64,000 nucleotides of DNA from Aphelocoma coerulescens (Eukaryota > Chordata > Aves > Passeriformes > Corvidae): the NCBI RefSeq assembly GCF_041296385.1, contig NW_027184085.1, positions 53,783,109 to 53,847,108 of the forward strand, given 5' to 3'. Positions 1 through 11,916 of this stretch are shown in pieces. Under the pieces are notes generated by a model. That model searched no databases. It saw only the letters and a list, made by a program, of their open reading frames with translations, and was not told the origin of the DNA. The position numbers and the translations under genes are program-made. How positions within the stretch are numbered: position 1 is the first letter of the stretch; the number at the start of each line of letters is the position of its first letter.

Positions 1-3000
1 ACTTTTCAATTTCTTTTGTGACTTTTTTGTTTTGAAGAATGAGGAAGGACATAGGACAGGAGCCCATTCTACCAATTCACAAAGTGTCACTTTCCTTCCC
101 CCAAGGACAGAAGAAATATTCTCCGAAACAAAGCAAAAAACTGAGCCCAGGTCAGGCAATGACACCCATAAATCATCGCAAAAATTACTGGTTTGTGGCT
201 GTTCTGCAAGAGACACTTCTTATTTAATGCAGGAATTTACTTTGAATATACTTTGAATACTGGCTATAAGGACAATATCTGAAAAAGATAGCAAGAGATT
301 AAGGCAAAACCATCCAATGGAATTTATTTCACATATTAAGAAAAAAATTAACAAGGCAGCTTAACTCTGTGTCTGAGTGATAAGCATGCTCATAACAGCC
401 ATTGCTATGCCTTTCACCACACAAGAGCTCATGGCTTTTAATGTGTTCTTATAAAAATCACACAGTTCATACATAATGGATATGGAAAATACCATTCTTA
501 ACACACATCAAATATTGGGGGCTCCAGAGGGTGTACAGTTTTAGGCAGCAGGCCCAGAAGCTGAACCTGAAAATCTCTCACATAGCTTTTGTGGAGCCAG
601 TCCTATTAATGGACTGGATAGATGTCACTGCAAATACCAACGAAAACCAAATTCCTCCTGTTCTACTGCCTATGTACATAAATAGCTGTCCAACACATAA
701 GGGAAAAAAACAGACTAAAGTCTTACAGACCCTACAAATTCCAAATGCTCAGAGGAGGCCCAAAAAATGCCTTCTTGGCACAGCTTAAGTCTTTATACCC
801 TGCCCTGAATTTTCACTGACATCAATGGGAATTTCTGCCTTTGATGACAAATCTCAACACTGTTGATGGCAATAGCTGCTCCCCAATTTATTCCCAAAGG
901 AATGATTTCTTATTTCAGATAAAACGGGAACATCTTAGCCATCTCAGTCAACATCTTGTCAATAAACTTCAACCTTCAGACATCTGTGTGAACTACAGAT
1001 CAGGTAAGCAAGCACATGCTTCTATTTGACCATAGTCCTGAATCTGGGATTCATCCAGGAACTTTTCAGCCAGAGATTCACTTTGAGCATCAATACAGCA
1101 AACAACAGGAAATCTGTGGAAATCCTTTGGCAATGTACTGCTTCATTGAGTATATAAATACTCTTCTAGGTTTAGCAGAAGTGTACATTACCAAAACTGA
1201 AAATGCAGTGATTAAAAAGCTAGTTAGCAAAATGCTTAAGATCATAGAAAATTAATGAAAACTGCAGGTCAGAAATGTTGCCTCCAGGAAATTAAAAACA
1301 CATTTCTTGGCACACAGTCAAGATTATAATATTGTTCCCTTATCTCAATGCACATGCTACCTTCTGTAGACATCTGTGGATGCACAGTAGCAAGAGGAAG
1401 TCATCTTCACATGCTAATTTTAGCAGACCCAACAAACTCAGCATTTCTTGTTTTGCTTTGCAGAGTAGTGTGGAAAAGGCTGTTTCTGCCTAATGCACTT
1501 CTTCTTCATACCAGTACTTTCACTAGTCCTTCTTTTTATAAGTTGAGTGGGCTGTAACTAGAAGAACCAAGTGAGTGAAATACAACCATGAAGCTTCTGC
1601 ACAGCTGTGAACCAGCTCACTCGTGGAGAACCAATTTATGATGACCCCAGCGCATGTCAGAAAGAACCAACCCTACTCCTCTGAGGCATTCCTCAGAGCT
1701 AAACCAAGGTCATGTCATTTTACTGCTACAGGACATACCAAGATCATAAAAATTGTGTGTAACCCTTCTTCAGGAGTGCTGCCTATCTTGCACGGTCTCT
1801 CACTTGGCCCACTTGGCCAACAATTGCCCCTTGTATCCCTTCTCCATCCCTTATCTCCAGAGCCTATTCCCTGATGTTAAATCAAGGGGATGCTCCATGG
1901 CCTTTTTATTTTCTTAATATCCTCCAGGCACCCCAAGCAGGCTTTCACTGAGAGCAGTGCTGCCCACAGAGTCAGCACAGCTCCCAGTAAAGAATCCAGC
2001 TCTTCCCACAAACCCAACAGTTAGGTCCATTATGATCATGTATGTACCACTTGTGGATTATGCCTTTTAAGAAAACTATCTATTTCATCATCACTTGTCC
2101 AAATTCATTCTGGGTTTGCCCCAGACTTGGAGAAAAGATGCAAAAAGGCAGGCTTTTAAATCCTTTTAATTAAAATCCTAACTCAGTATTAATTTATTAG
2201 AATTCATGACCTAAGCCCTGGTGCCTGAAGCATGCCTTGGGAAAGCAAACAGGCTGCCCTAACTTGGGACAGGTCTGTGCAGGGTGAAGCACCCACAGAA
2301 TCTCTATCTCTTTCACTACATTCACCGATGAAAATCGGGATCTAAAAATCTGTTCTACTACGAGAGGTCTCCAATGCTTTCTTTATCATGACAAGAACTG
2401 CACCTGAATTTTCATCTAAAACCTGTTGCTCATATTATTTCAACTTTGCTTTAAAAATAATAAAACTTTAAAAATACTAAAGCTGTATTTTAAAAGTAAT
2501 AAATAGAGGCCAGTATTATGAATGTTGAGGAAAGCTGACAAGGCATAGCAGAAAAAGTATTTGGAAAATCAAAATAGCAGCATTTTTGAAACAGTTCTAC
2601 CTCGGACAACTGAAACCAGACAAGTGGGACCGTAAGGTAGCTCAGTAGTGTTAACATTTGATCCAAGATTGTTGTCAGTTTGAACAAGTGGTTCCTGCAC
2701 AGTTCATTGTATGTACTTGTGACTTGCTGTAATTTCTGGGCCCAACCTGAGCAAGTCAATGAAGCATGTGCCTGACCAAAATTACATTAAGGAGCCTGAT
2801 TGCCTGCAGAAGACAGAGTCAGTCTTTCAAGAACACCTCTGCACTTTGAACACTAAAGCTAATTGCAGGATGTGGAATCCTAGAAAATAAGGGGCTAATT
2901 ATGTGTCTCAAACACTGATGGCCATATAGGTGTGGAGCACCAAGGACTGTTGGGAGCAGCAGCCAATTACCAGCAATAGCTGGAAGTAGGGCAATACATT

Positions 3001-5143
3001 TCTGGGACAAGTGTCCTTGTTCTGGCTCCTGGAGCTCCTGGAGCTAAGCACAACAGAGTACAGCAGAGGCGCAGGAATGAGGCCAATGAGCAGGCATGGA
3101 ATGTAAGGGGGGATCAAAAGCACCCAAGATCCCTGAAGCCCTCCAACCCATTTCCAGAAAAGTCTACAAGACTGGGCTGCACATGATAACTCATTTGCAT
3201 AGAGAATGAGAAATTTAGTTCCAGCCCAGGGAAACTTCACAATAAAAAGGACTACAAGGCCTGGATATACATGCGTTCCAGGAGCCCACATACCCCATCA
3301 GCTGGATTGATGCTGGAGCCAGGACTGGTGATACTTCCCTCTTCCTTTCTCCTTTTCATTCTCTCTCCTCCTCTTTAATCCATTTCACTCTCTCTCAGTC
3401 CCTCTACTTCCATCCTAGCCCTTTATCCAAAACCCTCTGCCCTGTGCTTATCTGGGAGGTCAGGGATTAACATACACATTCCCATGCCAAATGTGTAATT
3501 TACTACTAAAACTTTGTAAGTTTTTGCAGGCCCTCTTCCTTTTGTCATTCCTTTCAGCCATGAGGACCTATCATTCTTGGGTGCTCCCTTCCCTGTAAGG
3601 GTGTGATGCCACACGGGACTAATGCTGGACCCATTAAAATGGAAGCACACAAATCAGGATCCATGTGATCTAGATCTGGCTAGGCATAAATACTTACACT
3701 GCTCTTTGAATGGACACTTGCCTTGGAATTAAATATTCATAGTTAACCAGCCATGCTTAGTCATTTTATTTTAATATTAAACCATGCTACGCAGACTGGT
3801 GACTCCAGTGAATACTAAGGACCAGGATTTGAGAAAAAAATATTGAAGAGTTATTACAGAGAAGCAATAAACAGCAATTTTTATAAATTTTCTGAACATA
3901 CTGAATGCCCAAAGAATACTGGAGTGTGATTTTCCTGCTTTGATTAATTTTAGTATATTATTTACTTGGAGTTACTTTAAAATACTGATACTAATGGGGT
4001 AGGAGAGGCAGGGAGGGGAGGGATACTAAATATAATAATAAAAGTGAGGGTGGTGTGTGTGCATACATACTTGCATGCATACACAGATGTGTGCAGAGGT
4101 AGTTATGCTAAATATGCATGAGAATTAATCTAAAATACCGTGAGGGGAAGGGATTTGCATGCACAGCAAGCTGCAGTCAGGATTAATACCTCTGGATTTT
4201 GGAAGCCAAAAATGTAAACTAAACATGTGTCAGTCTGGGTGGCCACCCAAAATTAGATATATTATATAGGTGTCCTACTAGAGAAACCAAGGTGAGCCTG
4301 GAGAAGAGCATTTATTTATTCACCCAACACAGGAATGGGAGCATTGAACTGCCACTGATTAATTAGGAACTAATCTTCTTCATTTTAAAAAGGAGCACAC
4401 ATACACACCCTGAGCAAGGTATTTGTGGAGTATTTTGCCAGTCCTTGAATTAACAGGCCACTGCATAATTCTGGAGATGGAGATAAAACAAGGCATCAAC
4501 CTTAGCAGCCTGGATTTTTGGTGCAATTCCAGCCTGTTTTTAGATTCCGTAACTAGCTCTGGCAGATCTGGAGCAATAAAATTGCAGTGCCGGAGGCCCT
4601 TCAGCATGGAGATGGCGTTTGTGTGCATGGCACCAAGTATTTGCCATTCACAGTTTAACCCTTGACAAGCCTTTGCCCATTGTTTCAATGACAGGGACCA
4701 AACTAAAACCCAGGACTCAAGCTGTTCACATCAAGATCCAGCTGTTTTCAGTTTGCCTCACTGCCTGGAAGAAGTACCACTCTGAATCTAGATTAAGAAT
4801 AGCTGCCTTCCTGTTTGAAAGCTATTTAAGGAATTTCTAGCATATAAAAAGTCTGTACATACAAATATTTAAAAGGGAGGAAAAAATCCTGAAAAATTAG
4901 TGCATGTTTTAGGAAAACAGTAGATCTACAGAAATGTGTAGTTCGATCTAATATACTCTATACTGCTCCCCGAAGAAAGTCTATGTTCCTCTTAGAAATG
5001 GGATTGCACACTAAGTAACTCTGACAGTTCCAGGCCAAATGTAACCTACAATAGTATTTTGAAGCTTACTAGGTAAATTAAGACCCTTTTCCACCTTCTA
5101 CAGTACAGTCATTCTGAATCAGAACAAAAAATTCATTCATCTA
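1..5143. other. MUSK intron 5, unique non-coding part
   Basis: AT-rich DNA on the 3' side of MUSK exon 5. I looked on the - strand for the exon that starts Ig domain 3 and saw no match. Reading frames here are short and carry no recognisable domain. There is a pyrimidine-rich stretch near 3,340-3,420 and a purine/TG-rich stretch near 4,000-4,090. Nothing else is supportable. Confidence 0.7.
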
Positions 5144-5761
5144 CTAAATCTGTTATTCCCCCACTCACTCCACAAGCCCTTTCCCAACCCAAGTTCTCTT
5201 ATAGGATTCAGGAAGATGGAATGCCTTGTTGCCAGCATTTAGGTTTCCCTGCAGTCCACTGTTCTCAGCACTCTGAAACTGGTGGTGACTCTCACCACAA
5301 AGCAAATACCTTCTGTGCATAAGAATTAGACATACAGCACATAAAGACCAGAAACTGAAAAATCAATCTGATGTTCATTTAGTGGGCAGAAAATGTTCAT
5401 GTCCACAAAGGGCAAAGTTCTCCTCTCCTCTCCTCTTCTCTCCTCTTCTCTCCTAAATCTGTTATTCCCCCACTCACTCCACAAGCCCTTTCCCAACCCA
5501 AGTTCTCTTATAGGATTCAGGAAGATGGAATGCCTTGTTGCCGGCATTTAGGTTTCCCTGCAGTCCACTGTTCTCAGCACTCTGAAACTGGTGGTGACTC
5601 TCACCACAAAGCAAATACCTTCTGTGCATAAGAATTAGACATACAGCACATAAAGACCAGAAACTGAAAAATCAATCTGATGTTCATTTAGTGGGCAGAA
5701 AATGTTCATGTCCACAAAGGGCAAAGTTCTCCTCTCCTCTTCTCTCCTCTCCTCTCCTCTC
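5144..5761. repeat. Direct tandem duplication, 309-bp unit, two copies
   Basis: Bases 5144-5452 recur from 5453 with a constant offset of 309. The copies are nearly identical. One clear substitution is A at 5234 against G at 5543. The first copy ends in a short CCTCT/CTTCT tract (about 5419-5452). The second copy runs into the much longer CCTCT array at the same internal position. So few differences imply a recent event. The duplication lies wholly within MUSK intron 5. Confidence 0.95.
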
Positions 5762-6150
5762 CTCTCCTCTCCTCTCCTCTTCTCTCCTCTCCTCTCCTCT
5801 CCTCTCCTCTCCTCTCCTCTCCTCTCCTCTCCTCTCCTCTCCTCTCCTCTCCTCTCCTCTCCTCTCCTCTCCTCTCCTCTCCTCTCCTCTCCTCTCCTCT
5901 CCTCTCCTCTCCTCTCCTCTCCTCTCCTCTCCTCTCCTCTCCTCTCCTCTCCTCTCCTCTCCTCTCCTCTCCTCTCCTCTCCTCTCCTCTCCTCTCCTCT
6001 CCTCTCCTCTCCTCTCCTCTCCTCTCCTCTCCTCTCCTCTCCTCTCCTCTCCTCTCCTCTCCTCTCCTCTCCTCTCCTCTCCTCTCCTCTCCTCTCCTCT
6101 CCTCTCCTCTCCTCTCCTCTCCTCTCCTCTCCTCTCTCTCCTCTCCTCTC
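5728..6150. repeat. (CCTCT)n pentanucleotide array
   Basis: About 420 bp of CCTCT repeats, roughly 84 units. It has small slips near 5739, 5781 and 6133 and is otherwise pure from about 5786 to 6130. In the MUSK sense direction it is an unbroken purine tract (AGAGG)n inside intron 5, starting 121 bp after the exon 5 donor. The long open frames through it on both strands (SPLLS-type and RGEER-type) follow from the repeat having no stop codons and are not genes. Confidence 0.98.
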
Positions 6151-6271
6151 ATTATCATCCTCTAGGATGGTTTTGTGGACATCAACATGATACTTTAGTT
6201 TAATTCAAGTTAACTGGGTATGCACAAGGGGCTGGCACATGGAGCTTGAGCCTGGTTCAAAAGTTACTCAC

Positions 6272-6413
6272 CTTCCACCACCACAGTTGCAGGTTTCGAA
6301 TAGGCTGTGCCCAAACTGTTCTTGGCTACACAACGATACTGTCCTGCATCTTCTCTCTGAACATTGTGTATCCTTAAATTCCCAGAATCAAGGACAGCAA
6401 TGCGAGCAGTCTC
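6272..6413 (-). CDS. MUSK: MUSK coding exon 5 (end of Ig domain 2)
   Basis: This 142-nt exon finishes MUSK Ig2. It is read from 6413, after a CGGCAG acceptor, to 6272, before a GTGAGT donor. It enters in phase 0, encodes 47 codons ([18 protein letters not shown], then [16 protein letters not shown], ending in a run TVVVE) and leaves with one base. D-A-G-x-Y-x-C carries the second Ig cysteine and conserved tyrosine. The next exon should start the third Ig domain but is not visible between 1 and 6271, so intron 5 exceeds 6.2 kb and the rest of the gene lies outside the window. The CCTCT array ends 121 bp beyond the donor of this exon. Confidence 0.96.
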
Positions 6414-6921
6414 CTGCCGGAGGAAGGAGCAGTTGAGGTGAGGACACTACATTCAGGCTGCACACAAACAGCATCAAAAATTTGTTTGCAGATTGGGCTT
6501 ACATGCATGAAGACTATACATGTTGTCCTACCACTGAAGGATTTGTCCTACCACTGAAGGATTTTGAAGCAGCTCTTCCTGCTCAGCATTGTCCTGACAT
6601 ACTCACCCATCCCTATTTTTGCAGATCAGTGTATTATAGCTTTGAAAGAGCTCTTACTTAAGAGAACGCTCACAAATGCTTTCATCAGTATTTGGCCATA
6701 CTAAGTAGTAACAAGCATATGTCCTATAAAATATACATACACAGAGAACATTTGGTTTGTATGTAGAATTATTGCAGATGAAGATATTTATGAGATGAGC
6801 CCTGTTTTTCCAAATGTTTCCTTTCTAGCTACTAGAATTTACAAATACTGTAACTAATGCTAACATTTAACACAGTACTGTCACAAATAATTAGCATTAC
6901 AAAAAACCATTCTCTACTCAC
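6414..6921. other. MUSK intron 4
   Basis: This 508-bp intron lies between exons 4 and 5. It contains a perfect two-copy tandem repeat of a 20-bp unit (TTGTCCTACCACTGAAGGAT) at about 6523-6562. Nothing else was recognised. Confidence 0.85.
6523..6562. repeat. 20-bp unit, two perfect tandem copies
   Basis: TTGTCCTACCACTGAAGGAT occurs twice back to back in MUSK intron 4. It is a small replication-slippage duplication. Confidence 0.95.
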
Positions 6922-7049
6922 CTTTACAACTGTTTCTCCTTTGACCCATGAAACAGAAGGTTTTGGATTCCCCATCGTAGTGCATGGAAGAACAGCCTTT
7001 AACCCTTCTATTATTTCCACATTTATAGGTGGACGGGTTATTTTGGGTC
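6922..7049 (-). CDS. MUSK: MUSK coding exon 4 (start of Ig domain 2)
   Basis: This 128-nt exon begins the second Ig domain of MUSK. It is read from 7049, after a TTTTAG acceptor, to 6922, before a GTGAGT donor. Two entry bases complete a codon split with exon 3 (C+GA, arginine). The 42 codons that follow start [15 protein letters not shown] and continue [20 protein letters not shown], ending GETVVK in phase 0. The domain cysteine (LPC) and core tryptophan (VSW) are in place. The sequence is nearly the same as mammalian MUSK across this stretch, so the gene call is secure. Intron 4 to the next exon is only 508 bp and intron 3 upstream is 1,384 bp. Confidence 0.97.
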
Positions 7050-8433
7050 CTAAAATTTTAAAAGCTAAAAATTAAAGTTGGAAAGAAGCTAAGACATAAT
7101 AAGACAAATTCAGAAATAACATCAACCATTCTGCTGCTTTTTCTGTGTGTTGCTGGAAGATAGAGCAGTCTTTCTTTGTCATGGACTGCCTTGGTAAGAA
7201 AGATCTTTCTTCAGCACAGCATTCAGTTTCAGTTTACAGATGCAAAAGCAGCTAACTTGCATGGGTTATTTGTTTTCCTGAGTGGAGTTTGACAGTCATT
7301 TGAATTAGGGCCTGGGATAAAATCCAAATTCAGATAAGAGTATTTCCAGTATTGAAGAATGTTAGCATTCCAGGTTCTGCCACTCTTCACTGAGTAAACA
7401 CTGTCTTGCCTGAAGCTCAGATCTGGATTGAATTGATTTTGAAACAGTACTCAGGCTTGCCTCTAGCTCAACAAGAAGAGTATGTAAACTCAATTAATGT
7501 CCCTAACTGAAGGATTTATAACTATGCTAGTGAAAAGGACAATGCAGCATTAAAGAAAAAGCGGTCAAATTCCCTTGAAGTTAATAAGGGATAAATTTAA
7601 ATTCATTTTACTGAAAAAGGAACATGGCCTATCTTACTCTGAGCTGAGAGTATAAAAGATCATCATCTCCATATTTTGGGAGACCTGACATTTTGAGTCC
7701 CTTGCATGATAATGAACCAACAGGAAAAACAAGCTTCAGAGAGCATCGCCTCCTGGCCACCACCTGCAAGTGACTGGGATGCTGTGGAGCTCCAGAATTA
7801 CCAGACCAGGAGGGTCATCTCATTAGCACAAACAAATCCTTTCCTACAACCAGATGCTTTAGCCAGAATATATCTCTGCTACCCTTTAAAGCATTTGGGT
7901 AAATAACTCCAGCCACGTGAGTCCAACTTTACTGAGTTTGGCACATACATATCTCTGTTCATAGGTGAGAACAAGCCTTTTGCCTTCCATGTGGGATGAT
8001 GAGATTTACAGCATGATGCTCCAGACCATTAAACACTATTATTGAGAGCATCTGAACATAATTTAGTTGAATTTTACATCCTCAGGTAGAAACCCGATTA
8101 GTGAAATCTTACATTTAAAATTCGCCAGGGATCTATGCAGAAGTTTAATGTGCCTCTTTTACAGAGTTTTGCACAAGAGGCATTCTTCAAAGCATCAGGT
8201 TTTGTCCTCTGATCCGAGAACAAGTGTGTGTTATTCAAAGTGAATTGCCACAACTACATTAAGTTATGACCTCATATGCCATATGACGTCTCTGCCTCAA
8301 AGGACTGCACCCAGATTCATAAGAACATGGGTCTGCATTGAGCATGGATCCCCAGGTGCCATGCATGGGAGTCTGCTCAGGCTTTTGATTAAACATTCGC
8401 ATGGCGTCAGGAAGAAATTGCATTCCCACTTAC
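7050..8433. other. MUSK intron 3
   Basis: 1,384 bp between exons 3 and 4, bounded by GTAAGT and TTTTAG on the - strand. No repeat or coding signal was recognised inside. Confidence 0.85.
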
Positions 8434-8585
8434 GCATTTTCACCTGGAGAGCCCCACAGCTCTGCGCAGCTGCTCCAACCCCGTTATCTGCTGTGCAGCA
8501 GTACACCCCATCATCACTGTCCTCCACGCTCAGGATGGTCAGGAGCTGCCCGTTCCTCTGGATGCTGTACCGTGTGTCGAACAGC
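8434..8585 (-). CDS. MUSK: MUSK coding exon 3 (second half of Ig domain 1)
   Basis: This 152-nt exon completes MUSK Ig1, the domain that contacts LRP4. It is read from 8585, after a CTGCAG acceptor, to 8434, before a GTAAGT donor. It enters with one base that completes the arginine begun in exon 2 (AG+G), encodes 50 codons and leaves with one base. The peptide includes [18 protein letters not shown] and [14 protein letters not shown], ending QVKM. It carries the Ig signature D-x-G-x-Y-x-C, the adjacent second cysteine, and the later SCGAL cysteine, which together form the extra disulfide of MUSK Ig1. The leucine equivalent to human Leu83 is kept. The position equivalent to human Ile96 is valine. 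A + strand reading frame opposite this exon is a shadow. Confidence 0.96.
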
Positions 8586-11500
8586 CTGCAGGGCACAGCA
8601 CAGATTGTCAGGGACAACCAGGGATGGAGAGAGAGAATTGCATTTGCATATGCAGGCTGCTGATGGCACTACAAATGGCAACAAGCTTTACCTTTGGTTT
8701 TCAACATGCAAGCAGAAGGGAAGGGGCTGAAAATGTTGAGTTCAGCCTTAAGATTCAGGTTCTCACTAGACCGTGCAGTTCCTGACTGCCACTAGTGTAG
8801 CAGCAATTTTTCCTCCAACCAGACATTGGTAAAATAAGTAGGTATCATGCTTGGGGTTTTGACTGGCCAAAGACAGGCATGAGCACAAATAATCTTTTCC
8901 AGCTAGATTCTGTTTAAGGTATAATTGCTCAGTGCAAGCCAAAGACTGCTTGTATGGGAAACAGAGCTGGCAGAAGCTTTCCTTCTTCAGGGAAAAAAAA
9001 AAAAAAGAGTTTTTTTTAATTAAACAGATAAAGTTATGGAAATATTTTTACAATTGTGAAAAAAGACACAAACCAAAAACCATACCCTTTTGTGTCTACA
9101 TACTGGAATGGTTTTGTATATTTTTTTTTAACAAAAAACTAAACAACAAACTAGCGAAGAAATATGCTTAAGCCACCTGAAATTTAGAGGATTCAAGGAC
9201 AGCTGTATTTTAATGACAGCAGGTTTTAACCTGGAGATTTCAGAGAAGTGAAGAAAGCCCTGAAGCTGGAGCAACAAAAATATGGGATATTGCAACAAAT
9301 GTGTGGCAAAGACCAATTTTGCATGTGAGCATGATGAGAGAAGTGTGGTGTGTGAGTAAGGGAGACATGTGTGTTCAAGTGTGAGAGCCAGGGAAAGCAG
9401 AAAGATGCCAAGAAATCAGAGGGCTAAACTATTGATCTTCATTGCAAAACTGCAAAAGTATAATAAATATAAATAAATAGTATAAATAAGCACTATAAAT
9501 AGTAAATTTCTTTGTGTTTTATTTTCACACCTTTGTTGATGCTTTTAGGAAGCACTTTCATGCAGTTGGACTTTGATTCCAATGAAGAGTGGCAAAAGGG
9601 TTCTGATCTGAGGATTGTGTCCCAAGCAAACTGACTGCTATATGTGTCATGTTTTGTCTTTTACTGTTACAAATTGTACAGTAGTCACTGACTAATCTGA
9701 ATGTACCATTTATGATGTTACAGGCATGTATTTCCTTTCAACAACATTTCACCATTCAGTGTTACATCTCCCTCCACTTTTTCAACATGGGGAAAAAAGA
9801 GTGCCATGAAGTCATCCATAGTGTAAAAGACATGCTGGCTCTGTTCCCTTCTTTCCCTAAGGAAGGCTCATTGTGGGCAGCCCTGTTCTGGAAGATGGGA
9901 CAGGAAACCATTTCACTCGGCATAGGGCACCTGCTGGTTTACTTGCACAAGTTTTGATGCCAAAAGAAAAGGCACATCCAGAAGATTAGTGCTGACTGTA
10001 GTCTCTGCCCAGGCTCTATTCCCATTGGAGTTGAGAGTTGATACACTGTTTTGTTTTGCAGGTTAACCTTCATGTCTGTCCAGGATGCTGGGACCATGGC
10101 AAGAGAAGAAAATTTTGGAAATTAAATAACTGATGTTAATTGCTTGCAATAACTAGGCCCTTTGAAATGTGACACACACACACACAGAGGCACAGAAGTA
10201 CATTTATATGGGGTTTTTTTTTCAGAAAAAATGTCTTCTCATCTGACACTTTTCCATTGTGCAAATAGTTTCATCTCAGTTTTTAGAAAGTAACAGAAAT
10301 ATATTCAGCTTATCTATTCCTTTGTCTTTGGCCTGAGCTTTTTTATCCAGCAGTACTGAACACTAATGCTACATAGCCTTGTGAAAGTATAATAACTTGC
10401 TGTTATTAATGCTGCTTCAGAAGTCCCAGTAAAGGAATGAAGCACCTGAGCTCTAAGGCCTTACCAGCCGAGGTGTTTTTATCTTTATTTTCCATTTTGG
10501 TCAAAGTACTGGGTCTCAGACAGAGAGTGTGAGGGCTTTAAGAAAGACATGTTGGGCTTCTGGAAGAGGGGATTGAGGCAATAAATGATCTGCATTTCAT
10601 ATTATCTTAGAACATATAGAGAGGGATCATTTTAAAGACATGGGGAGAGAAAGACACAGTCCTCTATGGATGGCTTTCTCTCCCTGCTTTGATTTTCAGT
10701 CATGGTGTCACTGATGGGGAAGGAATTAGGAGAAAGGTGACCTGATTTGGAAATAACATCCATAGAAGTTCAGACCTCCTTGTTGGAACAGAGCCAGGGT
10801 CAGGAGATTAGGGCCAAATTTTGCTGAGAATGCAGACAATGAAAAAATATATATATATTTCTGAAGGCCTATATGCATACTTGCAACTTTCTGCTTTGTC
10901 CTACTCTAAAGCAGTTTTCCAAGCAGTGAGACCTCCTTCTGCTGCTGACTTACTTGGAGCCTCCTATGCCAGTGGTCCAAAGGCTCTTTGGATGTTTGAC
11001 CACAATAGAGAGAACCATACTTCAGGTAACCATCTGCCCAACATGCACATCTCCTGTGGAGGACAGGTTTTGACCATGTCACACAAAGGTTATGCTGCAT
11101 TTTCCCTCACAGAGGGAGTCAGTTACTGCCATTTAGAATGAGAAATCTATATGAAGCCATGTGGCAGATGTAATGTGATTTCAGAGCTAGAAGATCAAGT
11201 ACAGTTTACTTCGTAGAAACCTGTCTACACCAAAAGAGCAAAAGGAATGGTAGTAACTTCCATAACACATTTCCACACTTCCAGAAGGCTGCCTTCTTTG
11301 TTGACACCTTGATGCCTGGTGGTTAATGTCTGACAGTGCGTAACAATGAGAAGACAATTTCCAGATCCAGAACTAGAAGCAAACAAGAAGGGCACAGCGC
11401 AACCCCTTCCATGCAAAATTTCCAAGCACATTGAGACAGACAACAAGTCCTGATAAGCTCCTTTTAAACATTATACAGCATTCTCCTCCTTCGTACGTGC

Positions 11501-11789
11501 ATAAACTGAGGAACAGAGCAGACTGAATTGTCTGAACCTGGAGAGAGAACTACTTGCATACCTTGCAGCGGAAACTAACTCTCTGTGAGCTCAAGTGTGT
11601 GAAGCTGCAAGAGCAGTCCCCAAGTGCTCTTATCACTCCCTCAGAAACATAGAATCCTATATAATTACAGCACTCATACTGTCTCCTGCCACAGACCTGT
11701 TTTTATATTTCCAGATATCTCCTCTATCATGAAAGAAAATACTGCCAGTTTTGGCAGAAATGCTGGTGAGGGCTGGGGCTGCTCCCTAC
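8586..11789. other. MUSK intron 2
   Basis: 3,204 bp between exons 2 and 3, bounded by GTAGGG and CTGCAG on the - strand. It contains an A-run near 8993, a short (CA)n near 10,171-10,186 and an AT tract near 10,846. No exon or dispersed repeat was recognised. Confidence 0.85.
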
Positions 11790-11916
11790 CTGATGGGAAT
11801 GCTGTTGCGCGTCCATGTAATCTCCGGCTCAGGATATGACTCCACTACACAGACAAACTTAGCAACATCTTCTACGAGGGCATCCACAGTTTCCAGAGGA
11901 GTGCTGATCAAGGGAG
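11790..11916 (-). CDS. MUSK: MUSK coding exon 2 (first half of Ig domain 1)
   Basis: This is the second coding exon of the muscle-specific receptor tyrosine kinase, which clusters acetylcholine receptors at the neuromuscular junction downstream of agrin and LRP4. The 127-nt exon is read from 11916 to 11790, after a CAG acceptor and before a GTAGGG donor. It enters with two bases of a split codon, encodes 41 full codons beginning [13 protein letters not shown], and leaves with AG of an arginine codon. It contains the first Ig-fold cysteine (FVCVVES) and the core tryptophan (EITWTRN). The entry phase fits the known human border after coding base 79 (26 codons plus G). Intron 2 downstream is 3,204 bp. 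Identification rests on close resemblance to vertebrate MUSK and on the matching neighbouring exons. The preceding signal-peptide exon was not found. Confidence 0.95.

Noticed and set aside
5691..6203. Three long open frames through the CCTCT array (150-170 codons)
   Set aside because: The pentamer repeat contains no stop codon in any frame. The peptides are pure repeat output.
1..6271. Search for MUSK exon 6 (Ig domain 3)
   Set aside because: No - strand segment matches the expected start of domain 3. The exon is presumed to lie outside the window.
8283..8730. + strand frames of 126 and 109 codons
   Set aside because: They lie opposite MUSK exon 3 and are shadows of it.
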